A DNA stretch of 64,000 nt from Sphingomonas sp. (GCF_004799495.1 NZ_SSMY01000011.1:1-64000); one strand, 5' to 3'; positions 48,015 through 55,957 are shown, numbered from the stretch's first letter. Numbers and translations are program-made. The notes: generated by a model not told the origin, from the letters alone.

Positions 48015-49088
48015 TCAGCCGACCGCGACAGGTCCGAACAGGTCGGGCCGGGTGTCGATCAGACCGAGCACGTCGAGGATCGCCAACGCCGGCTGCTCCG
48101 CGAGGATGGTGGCACCGCGCCTGGGGATGACCGTCAGGGCGGCGGCAACGTCAGGTTCGTTCAGCAGCGGCGCGTCCGTCGCGGTGGCATCCAAGATCAC
48201 CGCAGGCAGGAAGCGGAATAGCGCCAGCAGGTGGCAGGCCCGCAAGCGAACCGCCATTTCCTCGCCGCCATCCAGCACGGCCCTCGCGAACGCGTCGACG
48301 CCGAGAGGGGACCAGCCCCGCTTCAGGCGATCACCCCACGTCCGCTCGCGTGGAAATCCCAGAGTCGCGAAATGGTAGCGGGCGTTTTCGAATACCCGCC
48401 TACGGGATGGAAACGCGCCGGCCGGATTGACCCGGACCTTGCTCACGCCATGCCGCAGGCGCGCCCTGACGAACATGCGCGTCGTTTCCGCGTGGATCGC
48501 GTCACCGGCGTCTGACCACTCTTCGAACAGGCCGCCCCAGGCCATGTAGTCGGACAGCCGATACGCGCAGACCTTGTCGTCCACGACCACGTCGTCTTCG
48601 TCCGCGGCCTCGAGGGGTTCGATGGCGGCGTCGACCGTGCGCTCGGCCTCGACATAGAGCGGATGCTCGAGCTCGAACGCGGGCGGCCGCCGGATCGACC
48701 CCTCCAGGATCACACCCTCGGCCTGGCTCGCCGCCCGCGACATCGCGGTGGCATACCCCGCACGATATACGGTGTCGGCATCGGCCTGGAGCACAAGGAC
48801 GTCGCGCTCGGCCACTCCCATCTCGCTGGCGAGCTGGGCCGCGACGGCAACCCCGCGACGTCGAGGCGGCACGTATCCGCGCTCGCTCTCCTCCTCGATC
48901 CGAAGACGCCCCGGATGTGACCGCGAGATGTCTGCCAGCACGTCCAGCGTGCCGTCGCTCGAGCCGTTGTCCACGGCAATGACGATAGTTTCGCAGCCGT
49001 CTTCGCCGAACGATTGGAGTAACGAGCCGATAGCGTCACGCACGACGTCCGCCTCGTTAAGGCAAGGCATGACCGCAACGGTCAGCAT
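48015..49088 (-). CDS. Family 2 glycosyltransferase, 357 aa
   Basis: The N-terminal GT-A fold is visible: MPCLNEADVVRDAI, AVDNGSSDGTLDVLA (nucleotide binding) and VLQADADT (DxD-type metal site). The C-terminal 150 residues are helical with no transmembrane span, unlike polysaccharide synthases. It transfers a sugar from a nucleotide sugar to an unknown acceptor. The start overlaps the DUF483-like gene (ATGCTGA), so it is the last gene of the RiPP operon. It may glycosylate the peptide or a partner protein. Confidence 0.82.
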   Translation of the reverse strand: MLTVAVMPCLNEADVVRDAIGSLLQSFGEDGCETIVIAVDNGSSDGTLDVLADISRSHPGRLRIEEESERGYVPPRRRGVAVAAQLASEMGVAERDVLVLQADADTVYRAGYATAMSRAASQAEGVILEGSIRRPPAFELEHPLYVEAERTVDAAIEPLEAADEDDVVVDDKVCAYRLSDYMAWGGLFEEWSDAGDAIHAETTRMFVRARLRHGVSKVRVNPAGAFPSRRRVFENARYHFATLGFPRERTWGDRLKRGWSPLGVDAFARAVLDGGEEMAVRLRACHLLALFRFLPAVILDATATDAPLLNEPDVAAALTVIPRRGATILAEQPALAILDVLGLIDTRPDLFGPVAVG

Positions 49089-49558
49089 CCCACCCGGCGC
49101 TCAGCCATGGCCGCGGACGCGATACATGTGTGCGAGCAGGGGACGTGCGAGATCGCCGCCCTACCCGCGGCATAGGCGCCGGGGTCGATCGCCCTAAACC
49201 TGCCACGAAAGCGACGCGCGGCGATGTCGTCGCAGAGCGCATCGATGCCCTCGTCGCCCACCCGGGCGGCTGCGCGGTTACAGCATTCCGGATATCCCAG
49301 CATCCGACCGAGCGCGATCGTGTGCCTGCCGGGCCGCCGGTCGATGTCGAGCGCACGGCGTGAAGCGACGCCACTTCGGGAAAGCACGGCATAGCCATCC
49401 CTGTCCGTGCTGGTGAACAGACCAAGCCGGCGTGCCCAGCGGCGCATCTCTAGTCGGTTGTCGCCGACGTGGATCCGGACGGCCGGCTTCAATCCGTCAA
49501 CCAGCAGGCCGATGTCAGTCGCCGCCGATGGCGGCAGCCAAGGCGGCAACAAGGTCAC
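49082..49558 (-). CDS. DUF483-like Cys-rich protein, 158 aa
   Basis: It begins at a GTG that overlaps the previous stop (GTGA). The C-terminal part has LGYPECCNRAA and, about 50 residues later, SHVPCSHTCIAS. This Cys-Cys plus His-x-Pro-Cys-x-x-x-Cys arrangement is a probable metal or iron-sulphur site characteristic of DUF483-type proteins. The N-terminal half lacks recognisable motifs. It is coupled to the GNAT-like gene upstream and the glycosyltransferase downstream. Its role in peptide modification is unknown. Confidence 0.65.
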   Translation of the reverse strand: MTLLPPWLPPSAATDIGLLVDGLKPAVRIHVGDNRLEMRRWARRLGLFTSTDRDGYAVLSRSGVASRRALDIDRRPGRHTIALGRMLGYPECCNRAAARVGDEGIDALCDDIAARRFRGRFRAIDPGAYAAGRAAISHVPCSHTCIASAAMAERRVGC

Positions 49559-50028
49559 CCGCCGCCTCTCGACCTCTTGAGGATCAACTGGGTGAAGCCG
49601 GGCGGCGAGGCATCCACGAAGCCGGCGGCCTCGGCGGCAAGGCGCGAAGCGACGTTTGCCTTGCGCATGTGCAGATATATCGGCGAATGGGCGCTGGCAT
49701 CGGCCGCCTTCCGATAAGCGATACGGCCGATGCCGCGCGCCTGGTCGGGCTTGTTGAGGAATATCTGTAGGGAAGCGTGCTTCCCGATGGGCGGCTCGTC
49801 GATGATGTTCACGAACACCTCGCCGGCCCGCTTTCCAGCGACGACCACATCCCAGTATTCGCCACCGGGTCCGTCACCCTTGCCCTTCCGGCCCGGCTTG
49901 GCGACCAGCTCGACATCGCCGTCCGCGACCTTGGGCCGGTTGCGCGGGGCGGTCGGCACTTTCGGCTTAGGCGTTGGATGCGCCGGCTTGCGGCGCGGCC
50001 GCTTCGTTGGCGTCTTCCCGTCAGCCAT
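49555..50028 (-). CDS. GNAT-like protein with basic N-terminal tail, 157 aa
   Basis: I start at 50028 (MADGKTPTKR), overlapping the arginase-like gene by eight bases. The first 40 residues are Lys/Arg/Pro-rich. The C-terminus has a GNAT pattern: RGIGRIAYRKA for the acetyl-CoA pyrophosphate and KANVASRLAAEAAGF for the last helix and strand. The central part is short for a full GNAT, so catalytic activity is uncertain. It may acetylate the peptide, for instance at Lys, ornithine or the N-terminus, or act as a self-immunity enzyme. Confidence 0.6.
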   Translation of the reverse strand: MADGKTPTKRPRRKPAHPTPKPKVPTAPRNRPKVADGDVELVAKPGRKGKGDGPGGEYWDVVVAGKRAGEVFVNIIDEPPIGKHASLQIFLNKPDQARGIGRIAYRKAADASAHSPIYLHMRKANVASRLAAEAAGFVDASPPGFTQLILKRSRGGG

Positions 50029-51019
50029 AAAGTTCGGCGAGCCCATCCCTGAGTCTTAATTCCGCCGGCTGCCACATCTCGGCGGGGAAGAAGCCCGGCG
50101 AGAACGCGACGACCGCATCCTGGATCCGCTCGACAAGTCCTGCGGAACGCATCGCTGCCGCCACTGCATCCACTTTCGCCAGCACGATATCGAGCGGCGG
50201 ATCGTGCCGCCTAACGCGATCCGGCCAATCGCCGTCACCATCGTATCGGTTGTTGAAGTAATCCATGTCGACATGGAGGAGCACTGGGCCAGGCCCGATG
50301 TCGGCGAGCCAGTCGGCCAAGTCTGCGGTGGCGCGGTATCGGCCTGGTCCAGTCCCTCCGTCCGACAGGGGGTCGAGCCGCACTGCCGGTCGCTGTGCAC
50401 CGGGACGGAGAAGGTCGTCGGCATGTATGTCCTGGACCACCGAATAGTCTTCGGTCGCGGTGATCTTTGGCGCCTGCCCAAGCTGGCGGACGTCGCAATT
50501 CGGGAAGGCCCTGAGGAACGGCGTTAGAAAGCTGCCCATTCCGACGGCGCCGCTCGCGCACGAGGCGAGCACGGAGTCCGGATCGCGGATATCGAACGAC
50601 TTTCCCGTTATCAAATCCACCAGGCCGGCGTCCGTAATGGACAGCCTCGGCGAACCCAGATCGCGATGGTCATCGAGATGAAGGATGGTGATGGGCTCGT
50701 CGGAGGGCACGCCCGCGCGCGCCACCCATTCCGTCCAGCTTGGCAACGTCCACGTGTCGTAGAGCGCCGTCAGCACCCTCCCAGACCGGCGGCGCGCCAT
50801 GGCCATGCCGCCGAGACCGATGCCGTCCCAGGCAATCAATTCGTCAACGATGCGCGGATCGACGTGCCTCTCGATGCCGGCAGGCCAACCGAGCTCAAGT
50901 CTCCACATGCCGTCGACCTCGGTCGCCGTTGCGTCTTTGTCGCAGAAGTAGTCGCGCAGGCGGCCGTGCCGGGCATGCCGGTCGGTCGGCAGCCGATCCT
51001 TAGGTAGTAGGATCGTCAC
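50021..51019 (-). CDS. Arginase-fold protein, probable peptide arginase, 332 aa
   Basis: Two metal-binding signatures of the arginase/UPF0489 group are present: HLDDHRDLGSP (His114, Asp116, Asp117, His118, Asp120) and LLHVDMDYFNNRYDGD (His249, Asp251, Asp253). Post-translational arginases such as OspR convert peptide arginine to ornithine in RiPP pathways and use the same type of sites. I start at the GTG at 51019, which overlaps the radical SAM stop as GTGA; the ATG at 51094 would lie inside the neighbour. The precursor C-terminus has three Arg residues. Function by family and context; not proven. Confidence 0.78.
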   Translation of the reverse strand: MTILLPKDRLPTDRHARHGRLRDYFCDKDATATEVDGMWRLELGWPAGIERHVDPRIVDELIAWDGIGLGGMAMARRRSGRVLTALYDTWTLPSWTEWVARAGVPSDEPITILHLDDHRDLGSPRLSITDAGLVDLITGKSFDIRDPDSVLASCASGAVGMGSFLTPFLRAFPNCDVRQLGQAPKITATEDYSVVQDIHADDLLRPGAQRPAVRLDPLSDGGTGPGRYRATADLADWLADIGPGPVLLHVDMDYFNNRYDGDGDWPDRVRRHDPPLDIVLAKVDAVAAAMRSAGLVERIQDAVVAFSPGFFPAEMWQPAELRLRDGLAELYG

Positions 51020-53112
51020 GCCGCAAGCGACATCGGCCGCCCCCTTTCCTCCAACACGTGAGCCAGTGCCCGCCCCGCCGCAGTCAAGTCGCAATCGCGC
51101 AGCGTCGAGAAGGCCTGGGCGAGATTGCGCTCGGTGTCCTGTAGTTGCGCCGTCGCCCGATTATGCAATCGGGGCGGCCCGTGCTCTCGCACATGTTCCC
51201 AAAAGCGCCCCAACTCGACGAATACGAACGCGGCGTGAAGCAACCCGGATACGGGGCGTAGATCCTCACGCCACGGCGACACGACAAGAGCACCCTGCGA
51301 CGTCGTCGGACGGCGGCGCTCGAACAGGTACAGCTTTTGATGTCGGTATTCGTGGATTAGAGAATCGGCGAGGTCGTAGGCGTCGATAAGGCCATCACCC
51401 TGGACGATCGATACGAAAAGCGCGCCGGGCACGGAGTCGTCGCTGAACGACACGATCTTGTCAGGATGCGCAGAAGGATCGCGGACGAACTGGATCGCCG
51501 AACAGATCAGCCGAAGCTCGCGGGCGACCGCTGGGCGCCAAGCGTCTATAAGCGATAGCGCTTCATCGACCAGCGCCCTGCCCCTTGCTGCAACTTCTTC
51601 GGCCTCGAAATATATTCCCTCGCCGAACGGTAGGCGCAGCCATTGGTCGTCGCGGCCGACTTCGAGGTCGCCGGCGGCAGTGAGGTCGCTTGCCGCCAGC
51701 TCCACGTAAGCCGGATCGACATCCAGCGGCTTGCCGTCGATATCCCTGACCTGACCGCCCAACCGCGTCGCCCGCTGCCAAGCGACCGTTCCCGCGCGAC
51801 GGGCGAGGCGACGCAACGTGTCACCGTCAGCGATGTCGACGTCCGCTTGCGAACGCGCGATGGCGTCCCGCAACCCAGCCTCGTCGTCAGCCAGCGCGTC
51901 GTCCTGCAGTTCCGCGACGATTTCCGCACTGGTTTCCGCCAACTCGAAATTGCCGACATCGAAATCAGGAAGCGAATTGTCACCAGATTGCGGCGCCGCG
52001 AAACTCTGCGACAACCTCAACCTAGCGTGGCCGATCAGGGCCTTCATCTCTCCGCAATAGACTGTTGGATTGTCAAAGCCGCCGTCGCCAAATCGGTGCG
52101 GCACCGAGCCGCCGCCGCAAATCTCGACCAAATCGCACGAGCGGCAAGTCGCGCTCAGGCCTGATTTCGTCAGTAGGCGTCGGTGAGCGGCCAGCTGGAC
52201 GGAGGATGCGACTTCTTCCACCGACGTGTCGACGACCGACCCTACGAGCCTCGTCGCCCCGTCACCGGCCACCTTCAGCACGTCGAGGTCGTGCCAGGTG
52301 CCGTCCGTCTCTAGGGAGATCAGGCTCACGTCGCCCAGGCCGAACGCATCGGTGCCCGACGGAAGTCCGGCGATCGCGTCAAGCAAGGCCTCGAAGGTCC
52401 TGACGGGCAGTTCGGGGTAGTTGTCCAGCCACTCGTCGAACGCCTCGACCAGCCAGCGTTCGTAGAGACCTGGATCCGCATCACGACCCGGTGGGGATCG
52501 GCGATGGTGAGAGTCCGGCAATAGGAAATCGACCTTAGGAATGCCCTTGTCGGCGAAATACCCAAGCAAAATCGACGGGCGCACCGATGCGTCGATGACC
52601 GCGATCACGCCGGCGAACACCGTCGGCCGCTTCGCCAGGCGATGCAGAGCTGCCTCGACCCGATCGAAGCTCGAGCGCCCCTTGCGTGTCGTTCGGTGAA
52701 GGTCGTGCGCGGCACGCGGACCATCCATGCTGAGCGACACGGCTATGCGTTCAGCCTCGAAGGCGTCGAGGACGTCGTCGGTCAGCAGCAGGCCGTTCGT
52801 CTGGAGGCCGACGTCCACCTCCACCAACGGACCGACGGATGAACGCAGCAGCCGGGTGAAATCGACGATATACTGGTGCCCTGCGAGGAGCGGTTCGCCG
52901 CCGTGGAAGATGACGGCGACGCGGTTCAGCTGCTGCGTGCGGACGTGTTCGGCCAAGCGCTCGGCGAACAGATTCTGATGCTCCGCAGACAGCAGCTTCG
53001 GCATGCTGCGCCAGCTCTGGTCGGCATGATGATAGACGTAGCAATAGTCGCAATCGAGGTTACACCTCGACGCCACCTTGACGAGGAAGGAGGTTATCCT
53101 CGCCGAGGACAC
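51016..53112 (-). CDS. FxsB-like radical SAM/SPASM peptide maturase with C-terminal HExxH domain, 698 aa
   Basis: The N-terminus has the radical SAM cluster motif CNLDCDYC (Cys17, Cys21, Cys24) within KVASRCNLDCDYCYVY, very like FxsB maturases, and then GGEPLL. A SPASM region follows around residues 330-375 (CRSCDLVEICGGG...NPTVYCGEM) for auxiliary iron-sulphur clusters. The C-terminal 300 residues contain LIHEYRH, an intact HExxH (His587, Glu588, His591). In some FxsB proteins this extension is degenerate, and in related proteins it is an alpha-ketoglutarate-dependent peptide beta-hydroxylase. It starts with GTG ten bases after the precursor stop. Predicted roles are ring formation and hydroxylation on the precursor. 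Confidence 0.88.
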   Translation of the reverse strand: MSSARITSFLVKVASRCNLDCDYCYVYHHADQSWRSMPKLLSAEHQNLFAERLAEHVRTQQLNRVAVIFHGGEPLLAGHQYIVDFTRLLRSSVGPLVEVDVGLQTNGLLLTDDVLDAFEAERIAVSLSMDGPRAAHDLHRTTRKGRSSFDRVEAALHRLAKRPTVFAGVIAVIDASVRPSILLGYFADKGIPKVDFLLPDSHHRRSPPGRDADPGLYERWLVEAFDEWLDNYPELPVRTFEALLDAIAGLPSGTDAFGLGDVSLISLETDGTWHDLDVLKVAGDGATRLVGSVVDTSVEEVASSVQLAAHRRLLTKSGLSATCRSCDLVEICGGGSVPHRFGDGGFDNPTVYCGEMKALIGHARLRLSQSFAAPQSGDNSLPDFDVGNFELAETSAEIVAELQDDALADDEAGLRDAIARSQADVDIADGDTLRRLARRAGTVAWQRATRLGGQVRDIDGKPLDVDPAYVELAASDLTAAGDLEVGRDDQWLRLPFGEGIYFEAEEVAARGRALVDEALSLIDAWRPAVARELRLICSAIQFVRDPSAHPDKIVSFSDDSVPGALFVSIVQGDGLIDAYDLADSLIHEYRHQKLYLFERRRPTTSQGALVVSPWREDLRPVSGLLHAAFVFVELGRFWEHVREHGPPRLHNRATAQLQDTERNLAQAFSTLRDCDLTAAGRALAHVLEERGRPMSLAA

Positions 53113-53122
53113 GGGCTCGCCC

Positions 53123-53287
53123 TTACGAGCGGCTGTGCCGGTGATGCATGCGATCGTAGCTGGTGATCACTTCGCTCGCCTGCGCGCCGGCGAGGACGCG
53201 GCCCTGCAACCGCTGGAGTGCCGGGTTGTCGCTGCGCGCCTTGATGACGCTGGAACGGACGGCGACGGTGTCGTCGGTGGTCTGCAT
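53123..53287 (-). CDS. Candidate RiPP precursor peptide, 54 aa
   Basis: I start at 53287 because AAGGAG lies seven bases before the ATG; a longer frame begins at 53308. The first 40 residues are a plausible leader (charged, Ala/Leu-rich, with NPALQRLQGRVLAG). The C-terminus is SYDRMHHRHSRS, containing three [Tyr/His]-x-Arg triplets: Tyr44-Asp-Arg46, His48-His-Arg50 and His51-Ser-Arg53. The last five residues, RHSRS, keep the Ser at -3 of the FxSxx-COOH ending of FxsA peptides but not the Phe. It lies directly upstream of an FxsB-like maturase in one operon, the usual position for a precursor. Confidence 0.75.
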   Translation of the reverse strand: MQTTDDTVAVRSSVIKARSDNPALQRLQGRVLAGAQASEVITSYDRMHHRHSRS

Positions 53288-53371
53288 TGCGTTCTCCTTA
53301 TGCCCCACCCGTCTAACTCAACGGCGCCGCCCGCGCAACCGCGAGGTTGAGCCGATCCGGCGTCAAATTGA

Positions 53372-54142
53372 CTACGCGTCCGCCGGCGCCGTTGCCGCGA
53401 GATCGGCTAGCAAGTCGATTGCCATTGAGCTGTATGGCGATGCGGGCAGCGTCGCAGTGGCCAGCGTCGTCGTCGCCCGGGCGCTCGGTTGCTCGCCGAG
53501 CCGTGCGGACTTCTCGATCGACTCCTGCGCCAGCATGATCGCATTGACCCTCTCGCGTCGTTCCTCGAGTAGTTGTTCGCGATTGAGCTGCAGCACGTCG
53601 ATCGTCGACTGTCCTAACGGGGAGAGCGCAAAGGCGCGCTCGACTTCGAACCTGATGTGTTCGCGCGGCTCGAGCGCGACGGGATCGACCAGTAGCGGAG
53701 CTTCGGCCACCGTCGACCGTCCCACGCAATCCCGCACGCTGGGGTCGACGAGCGGGAACGTGTTCTTCTTGTGCCTTCCGTTGCACGTCTTGCAGCTCCA
53801 GAGCAGGTTTTCCCACTCATACGCCAGCCAGTAATAGCCTGGTCGCGTCAGCTTCGAGCCGGGTGCCTGGCGCCACGCCGCCTTGGGCCGGAAATGCTCG
53901 ATCTCGCCGGACCCTACGTGCTCGACCCGGCTCTCGCAAAAGCAGCACTTTCGATGCTGCGCCGTTCGCAGAATCTCCCGCACGGCGACGCACCCATAGA
54001 CGTCTTCGTCGAAGTCGAACCGTCCCTTGTGCGTGGCGTAGAGCGCGGGATCGGCATCATGAAGCGCCGACTTGGCCGCCACTAGGGCAGCGCCTGGCCC
54101 GAGCCCAGCCGGGGCCACAGCCGGCCTTTGAATCCGGATCAT
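53372..54142 (-). CDS. ptuB: HNH endonuclease, PtuB-like (Septu defence), 256 aa
   Basis: The HNH zinc site is clear: RKCCFCESR (Cys66, Cys69), IEHFRPK (catalytic His83), WENLLWSCKTCNGRHKKNTFP (Asn112, Cys117, Cys120, Asn121). This is the pattern of PtuB and of HNH nucleases found with retrons. The ATG overlaps the stop of an AAA ATPase gene (ATGA). PtuA-PtuB pairs form the Septu anti-phage system, in which the ATPase is thought to activate the nuclease. The C-terminal helical region is less conserved. Confidence 0.85.
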   Translation of the reverse strand: MIRIQRPAVAPAGLGPGAALVAAKSALHDADPALYATHKGRFDFDEDVYGCVAVREILRTAQHRKCCFCESRVEHVGSGEIEHFRPKAAWRQAPGSKLTRPGYYWLAYEWENLLWSCKTCNGRHKKNTFPLVDPSVRDCVGRSTVAEAPLLVDPVALEPREHIRFEVERAFALSPLGQSTIDVLQLNREQLLEERRERVNAIMLAQESIEKSARLGEQPSARATTTLATATLPASPYSSMAIDLLADLAATAPADA

Positions 54143-55512
54143 GCCTCCCGGCGCATCCTCAAGATCGCGCGGGCGCGATCGATGACCGATTGGCGGTCCT
54201 CATCGATTTCTTCCGGGTCAGTCCCGATGAACGCGAGCCTGGCGTCGAGATCCGCCATCTCGTCCAGCTCGACATCGTTCAAGCTGTCCTTGGATAGCAG
54301 CTCGAGCCGTCTGCGCACGGCGGCGCTGGTCGCAGGACTTCGCGCGGAGTCCAATCCGAACAGCTCGCTCGTCAGCAACTGGTCTACGCTCCAGTCCTTG
54401 ACGACGGCGGGGTCGTTGTCGATCTCCACTGCGCCCTCAGCCGGGTCGAGCCTTAGAAGCACCAGGTTCTGGTCCAGCAGATCTTGGGCCATCAACGGGC
54501 TATGGGCGGTGGCGATGAACTGCACGTTCGGAAAATGCATGGTAAGGCTGCGCCGCAGTTCACGCTGCCAGCTGGGATGGAGGTGGAGGTCTATCTCGTC
54601 GACGATGACGATGGCCGGCTCGCGCATCGGCCGCGCGCTGTCGGGATAGGCATTGAAGAGCCGCCAGGCGATGTCGATGGTCCACGCTGTGACAGTCTGA
54701 TAGCCAAGGCTCAGCTGATCTAGCGGAACCTGTCCGTGCGGCGTCTCTACCCTGACGCCATGCGGGACGGGCCCGAGACCTGCGGTGGGCGGCGGATTTA
54801 TGACGATGTCTGACGGACGCCTAACTTCGGGCAAAATCGTCGCCAGCATCTCGGTCACTGCGCGCAACCGCATGGTGGCACGGCGCTCCTTGAACTTCAC
54901 GACGTGGTAATCGAGCCGCTGCAGTATCCGCTCGGCATCGATCAACTCGACGGTTGAATCGAAGAGCGAGGCGATTGGATCGGGAATCTCCTCGTCGGCC
55001 GAAGCGACGGCAACGTGACGGCCGGCGCCATAAGCGAACAGGATCGGCGAGCCGAACTCGCGGTCACGGTCGCCCGCCCAGTTCGCGTCGTCCAGCTTGC
55101 CGCCCCTCCGCTGGATGAGCGCGGTCGATGTAATCCGGTTCGGGCGACCTCCGCGTCCGTCGAAACTGTAACCGGCGACCATCGACGCGCGAATACCGCA
55201 ATCGACATCACGGCCGTTGCGGACCAGTGCGTCGAGGCGGGCGTTGTCGTCCTCCGCCGCAAATTCGGGTAGGAAGCCACGTTGGCCGGTCGGATCGCCC
55301 TCGATCCTGTTGGCGACGTCGGGACGCATGCGGGCGAGGCACTGCAGAATCGTCGTCTTGCCCGTGTTGTTCTCGCCAAGGATCAACGTCCAGCGGGCGG
55401 GATGCACGCCGTCCACGGTGAAGTCGACGAACTGGCCTTCGCCAAACGACTTCACATTGTCGAGTTCGAGACGGGTGAAATAAATGTGGTCGTGCAGCGG
55501 AGTGGCCATCAC
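54139..55512 (-). CDS. ptuA: AAA ATPase, PtuA-like (Septu defence), 457 aa
   Basis: The Walker A motif LILGENNTGKTT is near residue 46. A late Walker B follows: IVIVDEIDLHLHPSWQRELRRSL, then FPNVQFIATAHSPLMAQ, which carries the switch His. This is the SMC/ABC-like AAA_21 architecture of PtuA and related defence ATPases. It overlaps the HNH gene downstream, matching the Septu gene order ptuA-ptuB. It starts 40 bases after the merR gene on the same strand, with no evident terminator between them. A second ATG at 55509 is equally possible. Confidence 0.85.
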   Translation of the reverse strand: MMATPLHDHIYFTRLELDNVKSFGEGQFVDFTVDGVHPARWTLILGENNTGKTTILQCLARMRPDVANRIEGDPTGQRGFLPEFAAEDDNARLDALVRNGRDVDCGIRASMVAGYSFDGRGGRPNRITSTALIQRRGGKLDDANWAGDRDREFGSPILFAYGAGRHVAVASADEEIPDPIASLFDSTVELIDAERILQRLDYHVVKFKERRATMRLRAVTEMLATILPEVRRPSDIVINPPPTAGLGPVPHGVRVETPHGQVPLDQLSLGYQTVTAWTIDIAWRLFNAYPDSARPMREPAIVIVDEIDLHLHPSWQRELRRSLTMHFPNVQFIATAHSPLMAQDLLDQNLVLLRLDPAEGAVEIDNDPAVVKDWSVDQLLTSELFGLDSARSPATSAAVRRRLELLSKDSLNDVELDEMADLDARLAFIGTDPEEIDEDRQSVIDRARAILRMRREA

Positions 55513-55552
55513 TTCACCCTATATAGGTTTCCGTCGGCGCACGAGGGGACAT

Positions 55553-55954
55553 TCATCCGCCACTCTCGCGAGGAGCAAGGGTCTCGATAATCTTACACTC
55601 GGCAACGGTCCCTTGCCGGCAGCCGCTCAATACCTTGGCGAGCTCGCTGCGCATTGATTCCAGGTCGGCGATCTTGCGATCGACCTCGGCGAGATGTGCA
55701 CCCGCGATGTCGTCGATCGCCTGGCAGGACTGCGACTTGTCGTCCGAGAGCGCCATCAGCTCGCGAACCGCGTCGAGCGTGAAGCCGAGATCCCGCGCCC
55801 GACGGATGAACGAGAGCCTGGCCAAGTGCTCCGGGCCGTATGCCCGATAATTCGAGCTAGTCCGGGCCGGAGCGCCCAGCAGGCCGATCTGCTCGTAATA
55901 ACGGACGGTCTCGACCCGCGTCGCCGTCGCCCGCGCAAGTTCTCCGATCTTCAT
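55553..55954 (-). CDS. MerR-family regulator, CadR/PbrR type, 133 aa
   Basis: The N-terminal winged helix is typical (MKIGELARATATRVETVRYYE). Cys77, Cys112 and Cys120 match the three metal-binding cysteines of CadR and PbrR (about 77/78, 112/113 and 119/122), pointing to Cd(II), Pb(II) or Zn(II) sensing. I start at 55954 because that gives the conserved MerR start; upstream codons run through the operator. It is divergent from the transporter genes it should control. Confidence 0.9.
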   Translation of the reverse strand: MKIGELARATATRVETVRYYEQIGLLGAPARTSSNYRAYGPEHLARLSFIRRARDLGFTLDAVRELMALSDDKSQSCQAIDDIAGAHLAEVDRKIADLESMRSELAKVLSGCRQGTVAECKIIETLAPRESGG

Positions 55955-55957
55955 GCC

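Noticed and set aside
53113..53122. Attenuator hairpin (GGGCGAGCCC) between precursor and maturase genes
   Set aside because: The two-base loop is too small for a stable hairpin as drawn, and no U-tract follows.
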